DNA of 38,798 nucleotides from Prevotella sp. (GCA_022511045.1 JAFLSF010000016.1:1-38798); one strand, 5' to 3'; positions 1 through 8,832 are shown, counted from the stretch's first letter. The notes: generated by a model from the sequence alone, not told the origin. Numbers and translations: made by a program.

Positions 1-63
1 CTCAGTTGGTAGAGCACAACACTTTTAATGTTGGGGTCTTGGGTTCGAGCCCCAAACGAGTCA
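1..63 (+). tRNA. tRNA-Lys (anticodon UUU), 5' end outside the window
   Basis: The sequence begins inside the D arm (CTCAGTTGGTAGAGC). It continues through an anticodon stem-loop CAACA-CTTTTAA-TGTTG, whose loop gives anticodon TTT. The T arm is TTGGG-TTCGAGC-CCCAA, followed by the 3' acceptor strand ACGAGTC and discriminator A at 63. Genomic CC follows at 64-65. The 5' acceptor strand and the first D-stem base lie before base 1, so acceptor pairing cannot be checked. The D, anticodon and T arms all have canonical lengths and the conserved TTCGA of the T loop, so the lysine assignment is secure. Confidence 0.93.
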
Positions 64-69
64 CCTTTC

Positions 70-97
70 AAAAAGAGGCCACAAGCCTCTTTTTTCT
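70..97 (+). terminator. Rho-independent terminator after tRNA-Lys
   Basis: AAAAAGAGGC at 70-79 pairs with GCCTCTTTTT at 85-94 around a 5-nt loop, and the T run continues beyond the stem. It lies 6 nt after the tRNA acceptor end and fits termination of the tRNA transcript. The A-tract/T-tract symmetry means it could also serve the opposing nnr transcript, which ends at 164. Confidence 0.8.
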
Positions 98-163
98 TTT
101 AGGAAACACCATTTTAACTTTAGAGAAGTTGCGTATAGCCAGATTTTAAGGGGATACAACACC

Positions 164-1678
164 TTATTCCTTGAGTCTCTTAAAGGCTTGAGGAAGATAA
201 CGTATGATGTCACCAGCCACCAAACTTTCTTCACCAAATTCACAAGCAGCCAAGTCACCAGCTAACCCATGCAGATAGACCCCTGCTATGCAGGCATCTT
301 GAGCCTTGTAACCACGAGCCAAAAGTCCTGTAATGATGCCAGTCAATACGTCTCCGCTACCAGCCGTAGCCATTCCAGCATTACCCGTAGGATTAAACAA
401 AATACGTCCGTCAGGCAGGCATATCGCCGTATAGTGACCTTTGAGAATGACGTAACCTTGCAATCGCATAGCTAAATTGCGTGCCTTAACGAGTCGTTCA
501 TAGCTGTCGGCAGAATGACCCTCCAGACGGTCAAACTCTTTGGGGTGGGGTGTCAGAATAATACCCTTAGGAAGTTGCTGAACCCAAGCACGATGATTGG
601 CCAAGATGTTAATGGCATCAGCATCAGCGACAACAGGACATTGAGCACTACGCAATTGCGATATGAGCGCTATGGCCGTCTGTTCGCTATGACCAAGTCC
701 TGGCCCAATACCCATAGCATCATAATCTTCGGTCTCTAAAGGCTCGGCAAAGATAGTCTCATCTGGCCCCGTTCTGACGATGGCCTCAGGGACAGACATT
801 TGTAAGACAGAGATATTACACTTAGAAGTGCAGACCGTCACTTTGCCAACTCCTGAACGCAAGCAAGCACGAGCAGCCAACACTGCAGCACCAGCCATAC
901 AATAACTACCCGCAACAACAAGTGCATTACCCATCTGTCCCTTATGGGCAAACGGACTACGACTTTGCAAAAGTTGACGCACCATACTTTCGTCTGTCAT
1001 CATATACTGGGCATCCATTTTGCTAATACCCTCCTGACTCAGACGGATATCCAATACACGCAATTGTCCAACAAAGATCTGGTTCTCGGGAAATAGGAAG
1101 GCAAGTTTGGGATGCTGAAGTGTAAGCGTCATCGTAGCACGGATAATATTAGCCCGTACATTATATGAGTTGTCCTCCGTCATCAAGCCAGACGGCACAT
1201 CAATGCTGACTACTTGAGCAGCTGAACTATTGATATATTTCACGAGAGATGCAAAACCGCCCGCGAGTTGCTTGTTCAGTCCCGAGCCGAACAAACCGTC
1301 GACTACCAGCATGCCTTGGTCCAGACGAGGTGGGTCAAACTCTTGAGTGACCTCTATAAAGTTGCCTACCTTCTTCGTCTCCTGCAACCTGCGCTTGTTG
1401 GCCAGACAATCAGGTGACAGAGCTCCTGTGATATTGAACAAATATACGGTCACTTGATAACCTTGTTCAGCCAGCAAACGAGATACAGCTAACGCGTCGC
1501 CTCCGTTATTTCCAGGCCCCGCGAACACGATGACAGGCGTTGAAGACGACCAGACTTCTGTGATAGCACGCGCCAGAGCCTTTGCTGCGCGCTCCATGAG
1601 ATTGATACTCGAAACGGGTTCATTCTCGATGGTATATTTATCTAACTCACGTATTTGTGTACTGGTAAATATCTTCAT
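164..1678 (-). CDS. nnr: Bifunctional NAD(P)H-hydrate epimerase / ADP-dependent (S)-NAD(P)H-hydrate dehydratase
   Basis: This is a metabolite-repair enzyme of 504 aa. The N-terminal YjeF domain epimerises damaged NAD(P)HX (GPGNNGGDALAVSRLL nucleotide-binding segment). The C-terminal ribokinase-like domain dehydrates the S form using ADP (HKGQMGNALVVAGS near its start, TPHPKEF, and the GNAGMATAGSGDVLTG signature near the end). Both domains look complete and the length is normal for the fused form. The frame stays open about 100 codons further upstream, but that stretch crosses the hpt promoter and shows no conserved protein. The start MKIFTSTQIREL fits the family and lies just 7 nt after a candidate -7 box. 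It is divergent from hpt. Confidence 0.95.
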   Translation of the reverse strand: MKIFTSTQIRELDKYTIENEPVSSINLMERAAKALARAITEVWSSSTPVIVFAGPGNNGGDALAVSRLLAEQGYQVTVYLFNITGALSPDCLANKRRLQETKKVGNFIEVTQEFDPPRLDQGMLVVDGLFGSGLNKQLAGGFASLVKYINSSAAQVVSIDVPSGLMTEDNSYNVRANIIRATMTLTLQHPKLAFLFPENQIFVGQLRVLDIRLSQEGISKMDAQYMMTDESMVRQLLQSRSPFAHKGQMGNALVVAGSYCMAGAAVLAARACLRSGVGKVTVCTSKCNISVLQMSVPEAIVRTGPDETIFAEPLETEDYDAMGIGPGLGHSEQTAIALISQLRSAQCPVVADADAINILANHRAWVQQLPKGIILTPHPKEFDRLEGHSADSYERLVKARNLAMRLQGYVILKGHYTAICLPDGRILFNPTGNAGMATAGSGDVLTGIITGLLARGYKAQDACIAGVYLHGLAGDLAACEFGEESLVAGDIIRYLPQAFKRLKE

Positions 1679-1685
1679 TGCGTTG

Positions 1686-1693
1686 CAAAAATA
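1686..1693 (-). promoter_or_regulatory. Candidate -7 box of nnr
   Basis: On the minus strand this reads TATTTTTG, matching the Bacteroidetes -7 form TAnnTTTG. Only 7 nt (CAACGCA) separate it from the nnr ATG at 1678. No clear TTTG is seen at the -33 position, so the call rests on the -7 match and its location. If used, the nnr mRNA would have almost no 5' leader. Confidence 0.45.
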
Positions 1694-1737
1694 CGAAAAA
1701 TATGCTAATCTATGTATAATCTTTGCCGAAAATTTAG

Positions 1738-1745
1738 TAATTTTG
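1738..1745 (+). promoter_or_regulatory. Candidate -7 box of hpt
   Basis: TAATTTTG matches TAnnTTTG and lies 24 nt before the hpt ATG at 1770. A second, poorer match (AATCTTTG) ends at 1725. No good -33 TTTG is seen at the usual spacing, so confidence is moderate. Confidence 0.45.
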
Positions 1746-1769
1746 TGCCAAAATTTATGTTTTAAGGCT

Positions 1770-2309
1770 ATGAGCACCGTCAAAATCAAAGACAAAACAT
1801 TTAAGACATCTATCTCAGAAGCTGAGATAAAACAACGCATCAAGGAGGTGGGTGCCCGAATCAACAAGGATATGGAGGGTAAGAACCCGCTCTTTCTCAG
1901 CATCCTAAATGGTGCGTTTATGTTTACCGCCGACTTGCTACGCGAGATTACCATTCCTTGCGAGATTTCATTTGTCAAGTTGGCGTCTTACATGGGAGTC
2001 ATTTCTACGGGACAAGTAAAGGAGGTAATCGGGCTGAATGTAGACATTACGGGACGTACTATCGTTATTGTCGAGGACATAGTCGACACAGGGCACACTA
2101 TGCGCCAAATGCTCGACACGCTGAGCGTGCGTAATCCCAAAGAAATACACATAGCCACACTTTTTGTAAAGCCTGACAAACTGAAGGAGAAAATAGACAT
2201 TGACTATCCTTGCTTCTCCATCCCCAATGATTTCATTGTAGGCTACGGACTTGACTACGACCAGCAGGGACGTAACCTACCAGAAATCTATACGTTAGCA
2301 GAAAAGTGA
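1770..2309 (+). CDS. hpt: Hypoxanthine phosphoribosyltransferase
   Basis: This purine-salvage enzyme converts hypoxanthine (and usually guanine) plus PRPP to IMP (GMP). The 179-aa protein has the type I PRTase PRPP loop VIVEDIVDTGHTM at about residues 99-111. It also has the early LNGAFMF segment (residues 46-52) and the flexible-loop region around SYMGV, and its length is typical. I chose the ATG at 1770 (MSTVKIKDK) because the open frame upstream runs through the promoter and into nnr on the other strand. Its TGA (2307-2309) overlaps an ATG at 2309 that is in frame with adk. Together with adk and obg downstream it probably forms one transcription unit. Confidence 0.95.
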   Translation: MSTVKIKDKTFKTSISEAEIKQRIKEVGARINKDMEGKNPLFLSILNGAFMFTADLLREITIPCEISFVKLASYMGVISTGQVKEVIGLNVDITGRTIVIVEDIVDTGHTMRQMLDTLSVRNPKEIHIATLFVKPDKLKEKIDIDYPCFSIPNDFIVGYGLDYDQQGRNLPEIYTLAEK

Positions 2310-2437
2310 TGCGACAAGTCAAACTGCCCCATCTGCCCAGCGATTTAGAAGCCCGCAAGACAGACCTCATCACGGACCTGTGGTATAAAGGAAAGGCCAC
2401 GCAAATCAAGCAAAACAACCAACAAAAGAGAATCCAA

Positions 2438-3010
2438 ATGAAGAACATAGTTATTTTCGGTGCTCCAGGCTCAGGGAAGGGTACTCAGAGCAATATGATG
2501 ATAGAGTATTATGGACTGGAACATATCTCTACGGGCGAAGTACTCCGTAACGAAATTAAAAAAGGGACAGAGTTGGGCAAAACGGCTCAGAGTTTCATAG
2601 ACAAGGGCAATCTCGTTCCTGACGACCTTATGGTCAATATTCTGGCAAAAGTGTACGATTCCTATGGACGAGGCCACAAAGGGGTCATCTTCGACGGATT
2701 CCCTCGCACTATCCCTCAAGCTGAGGTCTTGGAACAGATGCTTCAAGAGCGCGGCGACCACATAGCAGCTATGATAGAACTTGACGTGCCTGAGGACGAA
2801 CTGATGACGCGTCTTATCCAACGTGGGCAAGAGAGCGGGCGTGCCGACGATAACGAAGAAACCATCAGAAAGCGCCTGCTTGTCTACCACTCTCAGACCC
2901 AGCCCCTCATTGAGTGGTACAAGCAGAAGGGTTTGCACCACCACATCAACGGTTCTGGCGATTTAGAGCGTATCTTCAGCGATATACGGCAGGTGATTGA
3001 CAACTTATAA
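2438..3010 (+). CDS. adk: Adenylate kinase
   Basis: The enzyme interconverts ATP + AMP and 2 ADP in the cytoplasm. The 190-aa protein opens with MKNIVIFGAPGSGKGTQ, whose P-loop spans residues 8-16. The AMP-binding STGEVLR and the FDGFPRT signature follow. It then has RLIQRG and a short LID region without zinc cysteines, as in short-LID bacterial Adk. The start was placed at 2438 because related Adk proteins begin at this methionine. The frame is open further back to an ATG at 2309 that overlaps the hpt stop, so a 43-residue N-terminal extension cannot be excluded. Downstream obg begins after 43 nt. Confidence 0.95.
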   Translation: MKNIVIFGAPGSGKGTQSNMMIEYYGLEHISTGEVLRNEIKKGTELGKTAQSFIDKGNLVPDDLMVNILAKVYDSYGRGHKGVIFDGFPRTIPQAEVLEQMLQERGDHIAAMIELDVPEDELMTRLIQRGQESGRADDNEETIRKRLLVYHSQTQPLIEWYKQKGLHHHINGSGDLERIFSDIRQVIDNL

Positions 3011-3053
3011 GGGAACATAAAAGCATTTAATATTGCCCATATAGACACAATAC

Positions 3054-4220
3054 ATGGAAAGCAATTTCGTAGACTACGTCAAGATATTATGCCGCTCAGG
3101 CAAGGGAGGGCGAGGCTCCATGCATCTCCGCCACGTAAAATACAATCCCAACGGCGGACCAGACGGCGGTGACGGCGGCAAAGGTGGGAGCATCATTTTA
3201 CGCGGCAACCACAACTACTGGACGCTGCTCCACCTCAAGTATGAGCGCCACATCTTTGCCGAGCACGGAGGAAATGGCGGACGCGACAAATGTCACGGAA
3301 CCAACGGCAAAGACGTTTACATCGACGTTCCCTGCGGTACGGTAGTCTACAATGCTGAGACGGGTCGCTACGTCTGCGACATTACTTACGATGGTCAAGA
3401 AATCGTGCTCCTTAAAGGAGGACGAGGCGGACTGGGCAACTTTCAGTTCCGCTCCGCCACCAATCAAGCCCCGCGCTATGCCCAGCCAGGAGAGCCCATG
3501 CAGGAGATGACCGTCATCTTAGAATTGAAATTATTAGCCGACGTAGGTTTGGTGGGCTTCCCCAATGCGGGCAAGTCGACCCTATTGTCCTCACTCTCCA
3601 ATGCCCGCCCAAAGATTGCCAACTACCCTTTCACCACGATGGAACCCTCTTTGGGCATTGTAGGCTATCGCGACCAAAAGTCGTTTGTAATGGCCGACAT
3701 TCCCGGCATCATCGAAGGAGCCGCCGAGGGTAAGGGACTCGGCCTGCGCTTCCTTCGGCACATCGAGCGCAACTCGCTCTTGCTCTTCATGGTACCTGGC
3801 GACACAGACGACATCAAACGAGAGTACGAAATTCTGCTCAACGAACTGGCTCAGTTCAATCCCGACATGTTGTCGAAACACCGCGTACTGGCCGTTACCA
3901 AATGTGACCTTCTGGACGACGAACTCATTGAAATGTTGCGCGAAACGTTGCCCCAAGACCTGCCCTGCGTCTTCATCTCTGCTGTTGCAGGAAAAGGACT
4001 TGACGAATTAAAAGACGTATTGTGGCGCGAACTGAATGCAGAAAGCAACAAGTTGGCTTCTGCCCTAACCGAGGATACCCTTGTCCACCGCGACAAAGAC
4101 ATGAGCCACTTTGCCGAAGAACTGGCCGACGAGGGTGCAGACGATGAGATAACATACATAGACGACGTTGAGGACATAGACGATTTGGAGGACCTCGAGG
4201 ACTTTGAATACGAGGATTAG
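3054..4220 (+). CDS. obg: Obg family GTPase
   Basis: This conserved GTPase takes part in 50S ribosome maturation and stress control. The 388-aa protein has the glycine-rich Obg fold at 1-159 (many GG pairs, e.g. [11 protein letters not shown]). The G domain follows, with P-loop GFPNAGKST at 168-176, DIPG at 215-218, TKCD at 282-285 and SAVAG at 309-313. The tail from about 352 is strongly acidic (runs of D and E, ending LEDFEYED), as in several Bacteroidetes Obg proteins in place of a folded C-terminal domain. It is the last gene of the hpt-adk-obg run and is followed by a 287-bp non-coding gap. Confidence 0.95.
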   Translation: MESNFVDYVKILCRSGKGGRGSMHLRHVKYNPNGGPDGGDGGKGGSIILRGNHNYWTLLHLKYERHIFAEHGGNGGRDKCHGTNGKDVYIDVPCGTVVYNAETGRYVCDITYDGQEIVLLKGGRGGLGNFQFRSATNQAPRYAQPGEPMQEMTVILELKLLADVGLVGFPNAGKSTLLSSLSNARPKIANYPFTTMEPSLGIVGYRDQKSFVMADIPGIIEGAAEGKGLGLRFLRHIERNSLLLFMVPGDTDDIKREYEILLNELAQFNPDMLSKHRVLAVTKCDLLDDELIEMLRETLPQDLPCVFISAVAGKGLDELKDVLWRELNAESNKLASALTEDTLVHRDKDMSHFAEELADEGADDEITYIDDVEDIDDLEDLEDFEYED

Positions 4221-4279
4221 CCAAGCCGTCAGCCTGCATCCATTCCCTGCTCAAAAGGCACAAAATGAGCAATAAAAAT

Positions 4280-4345
4280 GAGAATAGGCCTCGTGGGCGA
4301 CGAGAATAGGCCTCACGACCAACGAGGATAGGCCTCAACAAGGAC
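4280..4345. repeat. Three tandem 22-bp repeats (GAG-N7-CTC units)
   Basis: Three consecutive 22-bp units start at 4280, 4302 and 4324. Each opens with a 13-bp core, GAGAATAGGCCTC in the first two and GAGGATAGGCCTC in the third, followed by 9 variable bases ending in AC. A degenerate fourth unit starts with GAG at 4346. The core has GAG and CTC arms around seven bases, so each unit could be a small dyad or mini-hairpin. The array begins 60 bp after the obg stop and lies upstream of the lyase promoter. A related 22-bp array lies at 32059-32146. Confidence 0.85.
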
Positions 4346-4347
4346 GA

Positions 4348-4370
4348 GCCCTATACACACGATAAAGGGC
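4348..4370. other. Weak hairpin in the obg-lyase gap
   Basis: GCCCT at 4348-4352 can pair with AGGGC at 4366-4370, with partial extension (TA/TA) around a loop of about 9-13 bases. No T-run follows, so it is not a clear intrinsic terminator. It overlaps the degenerate fourth 22-bp repeat unit. The rest of the 4221-4507 gap holds only this, the repeat array, a short TGCTCA...TGAGCA dyad near 4249-4271 and the lyase promoter. Confidence 0.3.
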
Positions 4371-4431
4371 ATCCGCATTGGATGAAAACACAAGCCTAAT
4401 ATAGTAAAACGGAGGATTCTTGGCGGAAACT

Positions 4432-4463
4432 TTTGGGAATGTACAAAACATTTTGTATCTTTG
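4432..4463 (+). promoter_or_regulatory. Promoter of the pectate lyase/pectinesterase gene
   Basis: TTTG at 4432-4435, a 20-bp gap, then TATCTTTG at 4456-4463 is a near-ideal Bacteroidetes housekeeping promoter (TTTG-N19-21-TAnnTTTG). The predicted transcription start is a few bases after 4463, leaving a leader of about 40 nt before the ATG at 4508. Confidence 0.8.
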
Positions 4464-4507
4464 CATCCAACTACTCCTAAGCTATTACATAACCTAACTT
4501 ATAACCT

Positions 4508-7500
4508 ATGAAGAAAAGACTACTAACACTATTGACCATTTTATCGGCCATAACTATTTCGATACAAGGTCAGCAATTGGCGTTCCCGACAGCCGACGGA
4601 TACGGCAAGTACGTTACGGGCGGACGCGGCGGACGAGTGCTGTATGTCACCACCACTGACGACTGCTCAGACGAGGAGCTAGTGCCCGGAACATTACGTT
4701 GGGCATTGCGGACGGGCGACGACTCGCCACGTACTATCCTCTTTAACACCTCAGGTACCATCTATCTGACGTCAAAGCTGAAGATGAATCACCCCAACGT
4801 GAGCATCCTCGGACAGTCGGCCCCAGGTGGCGGCATCTGTCTGGCGGGCTATCCACTTAACATTACCCAAGACAACGTCATCGTACGCTATATCCGTTTT
4901 CGTGCTGGCGACGAGCCTAACGAGAGTCTGACGGGACTTGACTTGGAGAATTGTAAGAACGTCATCATAGACCACTGTTCTATGACGTGGTCTATGGAGG
5001 AGTGTCTGACGGCTTATGATACTGATTTTACTACCGTCCAGTGGTGCATTATCGGCGAGGCGCTATATAGTTCGAAAAATTCAAAGGGCGAGCGTGCTTA
5101 TGCTACCCAATGGGGCGGCGAGCACAGCACCATGCACCACTCGCTCATCACTAATAGTCACTCCCGCTCGCCGCGTTTCAACGGTGTACGCACTCAGACT
5201 GACCCGCAAGGACACGACTTGCATGTAGACTCAGAATTTGCCAATAACGTGGTGTTCAACTGGAGTACTTACAACGGCATTTATGGTGGTGAGAACGCTT
5301 CGACGGAAGCAGATGCTTATAACCGCGTCTACATGATAAACAACTATTACCGCCCAGGACCGTCAACCAAAAAGAATACGGGAAATAAACGCTACTTCAT
5401 GTCGGGAACGGGTAAAACTACGGACGATTTGGGCGAATGGTATCTCAGCGGTAACAAGTTTGAAACCTCCAGCAAGTGGGCTCCAGAGACTGACATTTGG
5501 ACCGATACAGAGTTGCAGAAGGTGAACAACGATAACTACTATGGTTTTGTGGATAACAACGCCTCAAGAGGTGTCAACTTCTGGGATTTATCACCCACGC
5601 AGAACATTTACGACAACTATCTACTAAAGACTAAGCCAGATGTGCTGAGCGGGCTAATTTATGAAACAGCCGACGAGGCTTATAAGAAAGTGACTACGCA
5701 GGCAGGCGCCTCTCTACCCCGCTACGACGAGGTAGACCAACGCCTACTTGACGAAGCGGCAGGAAAACGTGACCCACAATATAGTGGTGCAACCTTACCC
5801 AACGACCCAGGCATCATCGACTCGCCCTCAGACATTACATTGACAGAGCACGACCCGAAGTTCACCAACTATCCTTTCTTGGGCATGCGCGCTGGCGACA
5901 AATATATGGTGGACTCCGATTGCGACGGTCTGCCCGATGAATATGAGACGGAGAAAGGGCTCGACCCAAATGATCCCACCGATGCCGCTCAAGTAACGGC
6001 AAGTGGTTATACCCAATTAGAACTTTACTTGAACGGCATTGCCGATGGTACTATCGACAAGACAAAGTACGAGACTTCTGACACACAAGTAAATCCGAAC
6101 CCAACTCCCCAGACCATCACCATCAGCTATCGTATTACAGACGAAGAAGTAGAAGGACAAGTCCCCGAGAACCAGACAATAAATTATGGCAGCAACTATA
6201 AGTTGCCCACAAAGAACACCACTTTATATAAAAACGGGGCCACACAAACGGGTTGGAGTCGCACTGACTATGACAAGACTTATGCATTTGGCGAAACCAT
6301 AACGCCAACTGAAGACCGCATTTTGGAACCAGCTTTCACCACTAATCGCACAAACCTTGACGGACGTAATACCAGTCTCACTGTAGTGTGGGACTTCACC
6401 TCTCCCGACGCTCCCACGTTGGAAGGGCAAGGCATTTATGTAACACAGACCACGATAGGCAGTAATGAAATTGATGTTCGACTGGCCTATAACGGTACGC
6501 ACATCACTATACCAGCCGACGAGGATGCTGTCGTCACCATAGCTTACACTGACGATAAACAAATTGAAACAGCTATAGGAAAAACATTTGAGGTAGACAT
6601 CACCGACGTCAGCAAGCTGCAGGCCGTCAGCGTCAAGTTGCCAGCCTTGCAACAGGAAGACACGCACACGTACCACAGCCCGCAGGTAGACGAGGGCAAG
6701 GACTTTGAACTTGTGATGACTCCCGACGCAGAATTCGTAGAAAACACACCCTGGGTAGAGGTAGAGGGCGGCGACCCGCGATATACTCAGCGTTACGGAC
6801 TGGATCCCAATGTGGACGATGGAAAAACGGAAGCAACCTTTGATGGTATTGTAATTAACAATTCCACCCGTATCTTTAACGTTTATATTACTGGTACAAC
6901 TACTGTTCGTGCCTTTGTTGTAGGCTCTAATTCTACTGGCGACAAAGTGATAGTAACTGTTACGCCTAATGACGGCACACCTGCCACTACTTTTATAACT
7001 ATGAACAAATTGGCACGCAACGGCACAACAGTAGCCACCCGTTCAGAAATCATGGAACTGAACCTTGACAAGAGCAAGCATTACCAGTTAAGTTTTACCT
7101 CAGAAAACGATCTGGATATGATGGTGTCAGCGCTGAAACTCTATCCAGAGCAATATGTTGACCCCGATGCTGCCAATAAAGTGCTACTCACCACCATCGT
7201 ATCACCAGAAAATGCTGGCAGCATTCAGAGGAGCCCTGCAAGCATGCGCTATGCAAAGGGAACAGAAGTACAATTAACGGCAATCCCAGTTACAGACTAC
7301 CTATTTCTTAGCTGGACGGATACAAAGGGTAATGTACTGACAGAACAACCAATACTAAAAATAACTATCAATGAAGAGACCACATTGATAGCTAACTTCC
7401 AATCGTATAATGATTATGCACATATTTTCAATAATCCCTATTACGATGCGGAGGTACGTACAGCCCCAGAACTAATTGTGGCTTTGAAAAAAGCCAGCGA

Positions 7501-8746
7501 ACGTTTGGACAATAGCCGCTACCGCATTTTCTTACATAATGGGACCTATGATTTAAAAGAGAAGGTGATGACAGAAGTAACTGCCAATGTATCGCTCATT
7601 GGTGAGAGCATGGAAGGGGTCACGATTGTTAACTATCCAGACCCTGCAACCCTAACCTCCAATAACCGCACCACTAATACACCTACACTTTATCTATCTG
7701 GCAGCGATATCTATATGCAAGATCTTACTATTAAGCAAGGATTAGATTATGGCACAGGTACTATTACAGGACAGGCACAAGCAGTTAGAACAATTGGTGA
7801 CCGGCAGGCCTATAAGCGTGTCAGAATGTTAGGTTGTCAAGATACTTATTATATCAATAAAAGCACTATTCGTAATTATCTGGAGAACTGCCTCATTGCT
7901 GGCGATGTTGACTTCATATATGGTGATGGTAGAGCTTTCTTAACAGGATGTACAATTTGGATAAATGGTACAAGTAATACTAGCGGTTATATTACAGCTC
8001 CTAACACTCCATCAAGCAATCCATGGGGCATTGTCATCAGCCAATGTACTATTGACGGTCCTACGAATATGAATGGACTATTCTATTTGGGACGTCCATG
8101 GAATGATTATCCTTCAGCCAATTTCATAGACAATACTTTTCGTATATTGCCAGTTCCAACAGGATGGGCAAAGATGACTGACGATTTAGTTTTACGTTTT
8201 CATGAATATGGTTCGAAAGATTCTAACGGACAACTTCTTGATTTATCACAACGAAGTATTAGTGCTTGTCGCCCTGATCCAGATTCCGACACCCCTGTCA
8301 TTACAGCTGAAGAAGCTGCTCGCTATACTGTGGAGAATGTGATAGGTGGTACCGATAACTGGGCACCGCAGACACTAACGGCACAAATGGATGCACCTAT
8401 ACTAACAGCTACAAGTAACCAATTGTCATGGAATCCTGTTGAGGGTGCCTATTGTTATGTGGTCTGCAAAAATGGTAGCGCTATTGCATTTACTCGCGAA
8501 ACCACCTATCCTCTGACCGAAGATTTAAGCACCAATCAGTTCACTATTCGCGTAGCTAACGTGATGGGTGGTTTAGGTAATGCCTCTAACGGAATCGGTA
8601 CTACAGACATTCAGGTAATAAAGACTAAAGAACAGAAAGAATTCGACATTTCAGTCCCAGTTTACGACCTCATGGGTCGTCGAGTTCTTTCACCTCGTTC
8701 AAATGGAGTATATATCCAGAAAGGTAAGAAAATTGTTATCCAATAA
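4508..8746 (+). CDS. Secreted pectate lyase (PL1-like) - pectin methylesterase (CE8) fusion
   Basis: A 1412-aa exported protein for pectin breakdown. Residues 1-21 form a signal peptide. Residues 24 to about 390 resemble PL1 pectate lyases (IIDHCSMTWS at 153-162, R-S-P at 220-222). Residues 469-490 hold an Asp-rich calcium loop (DSDCDGLPDEYE). About 538-612 and 893-965 look like bacterial InlB-type repeats, with an unassigned beta-rich stretch between. About 975-1260 is CE8: GQAQAV 1088-1093, GCQDTYY 1109-1115, GDVDFIYG 1132-1139 and LGRPW 1194-1198, so both catalytic Asp and the Arg are present. About 1295-1360 looks like fibronectin III. The C-terminus (YDLMGRRV...NGVYIQKGKKIVIQ) resembles a type IX-type sorting tail. 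The esterase would demethylate pectin and the lyase cleave the product. No SusCD pair or regulator lies nearby. Exact lyase subfamily is inferred. Confidence 0.88.
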   Translation: MKKRLLTLLTILSAITISIQGQQLAFPTADGYGKYVTGGRGGRVLYVTTTDDCSDEELVPGTLRWALRTGDDSPRTILFNTSGTIYLTSKLKMNHPNVSILGQSAPGGGICLAGYPLNITQDNVIVRYIRFRAGDEPNESLTGLDLENCKNVIIDHCSMTWSMEECLTAYDTDFTTVQWCIIGEALYSSKNSKGERAYATQWGGEHSTMHHSLITNSHSRSPRFNGVRTQTDPQGHDLHVDSEFANNVVFNWSTYNGIYGGENASTEADAYNRVYMINNYYRPGPSTKKNTGNKRYFMSGTGKTTDDLGEWYLSGNKFETSSKWAPETDIWTDTELQKVNNDNYYGFVDNNASRGVNFWDLSPTQNIYDNYLLKTKPDVLSGLIYETADEAYKKVTTQAGASLPRYDEVDQRLLDEAAGKRDPQYSGATLPNDPGIIDSPSDITLTEHDPKFTNYPFLGMRAGDKYMVDSDCDGLPDEYETEKGLDPNDPTDAAQVTASGYTQLELYLNGIADGTIDKTKYETSDTQVNPNPTPQTITISYRITDEEVEGQVPENQTINYGSNYKLPTKNTTLYKNGATQTGWSRTDYDKTYAFGETITPTEDRILEPAFTTNRTNLDGRNTSLTVVWDFTSPDAPTLEGQGIYVTQTTIGSNEIDVRLAYNGTHITIPADEDAVVTIAYTDDKQIETAIGKTFEVDITDVSKLQAVSVKLPALQQEDTHTYHSPQVDEGKDFELVMTPDAEFVENTPWVEVEGGDPRYTQRYGLDPNVDDGKTEATFDGIVINNSTRIFNVYITGTTTVRAFVVGSNSTGDKVIVTVTPNDGTPATTFITMNKLARNGTTVATRSEIMELNLDKSKHYQLSFTSENDLDMMVSALKLYPEQYVDPDAANKVLLTTIVSPENAGSIQRSPASMRYAKGTEVQLTAIPVTDYLFLSWTDTKGNVLTEQPILKITINEETTLIANFQSYNDYAHIFNNPYYDAEVRTAPELIVALKKASERLDNSRYRIFLHNGTYDLKEKVMTEVTANVSLIGESMEGVTIVNYPDPATLTSNNRTTNTPTLYLSGSDIYMQDLTIKQGLDYGTGTITGQAQAVRTIGDRQAYKRVRMLGCQDTYYINKSTIRNYLENCLIAGDVDFIYGDGRAFLTGCTIWINGTSNTSGYITAPNTPSSNPWGIVISQCTIDGPTNMNGLFYLGRPWNDYPSANFIDNTFRILPVPTGWAKMTDDLVLRFHEYGSKDSNGQLLDLSQRSISACRPDPDSDTPVITAEEAARYTVENVIGGTDNWAPQTLTAQMDAPILTATSNQLSWNPVEGAYCYVVCKNGSAIAFTRETTYPLTEDLSTNQFTIRVANVMGGLGNASNGIGTTDIQVIKTKEQKEFDISVPVYDLMGRRVLSPRSNGVYIQKGKKIVIQ

Positions 8747-8775
8747 GAAGAGTTTAATCCAACGGTAGAAACAAA

Positions 8776-8819
8776 GGAATCGGGAGGATCATAAGTGGAT
8801 GACCTTCCCGATTCCTTTT
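8776..8819. terminator. Bidirectional terminator between the pectinase gene and trxA
   Basis: A long near-perfect hairpin. GGAATCGGGA at 8776-8785 and following bases pair with their complement ending ATTCC at 8815, giving about 15-16 bp around a loop of about 5. TTTT follows on the plus strand. On the minus strand the stem is followed by TTTGTTT, so it can end both convergent transcripts (the lyase at 8746 and trxA at 8833). Confidence 0.85.
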
Positions 8820-8832
8820 GTATATATGTTAC

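Noticed and set aside
1679..1978. Upstream extension of the nnr frame
   Set aside because: It overlaps the hpt coding start on the other strand and the intergenic promoters; the family start MKIFTSTQIREL lies at 1678.
3198..4341. Several minus-strand frames over obg and its downstream gap
   Set aside because: They are shadows of the high-GC obg coding sequence and lack any recognisable domain or start context.
4280..4345. CRISPR-like array after obg
   Set aside because: Units are 22 bp in total with a 13-bp core and only 9 variable bases; there are no true spacers and no cas genes in the window.
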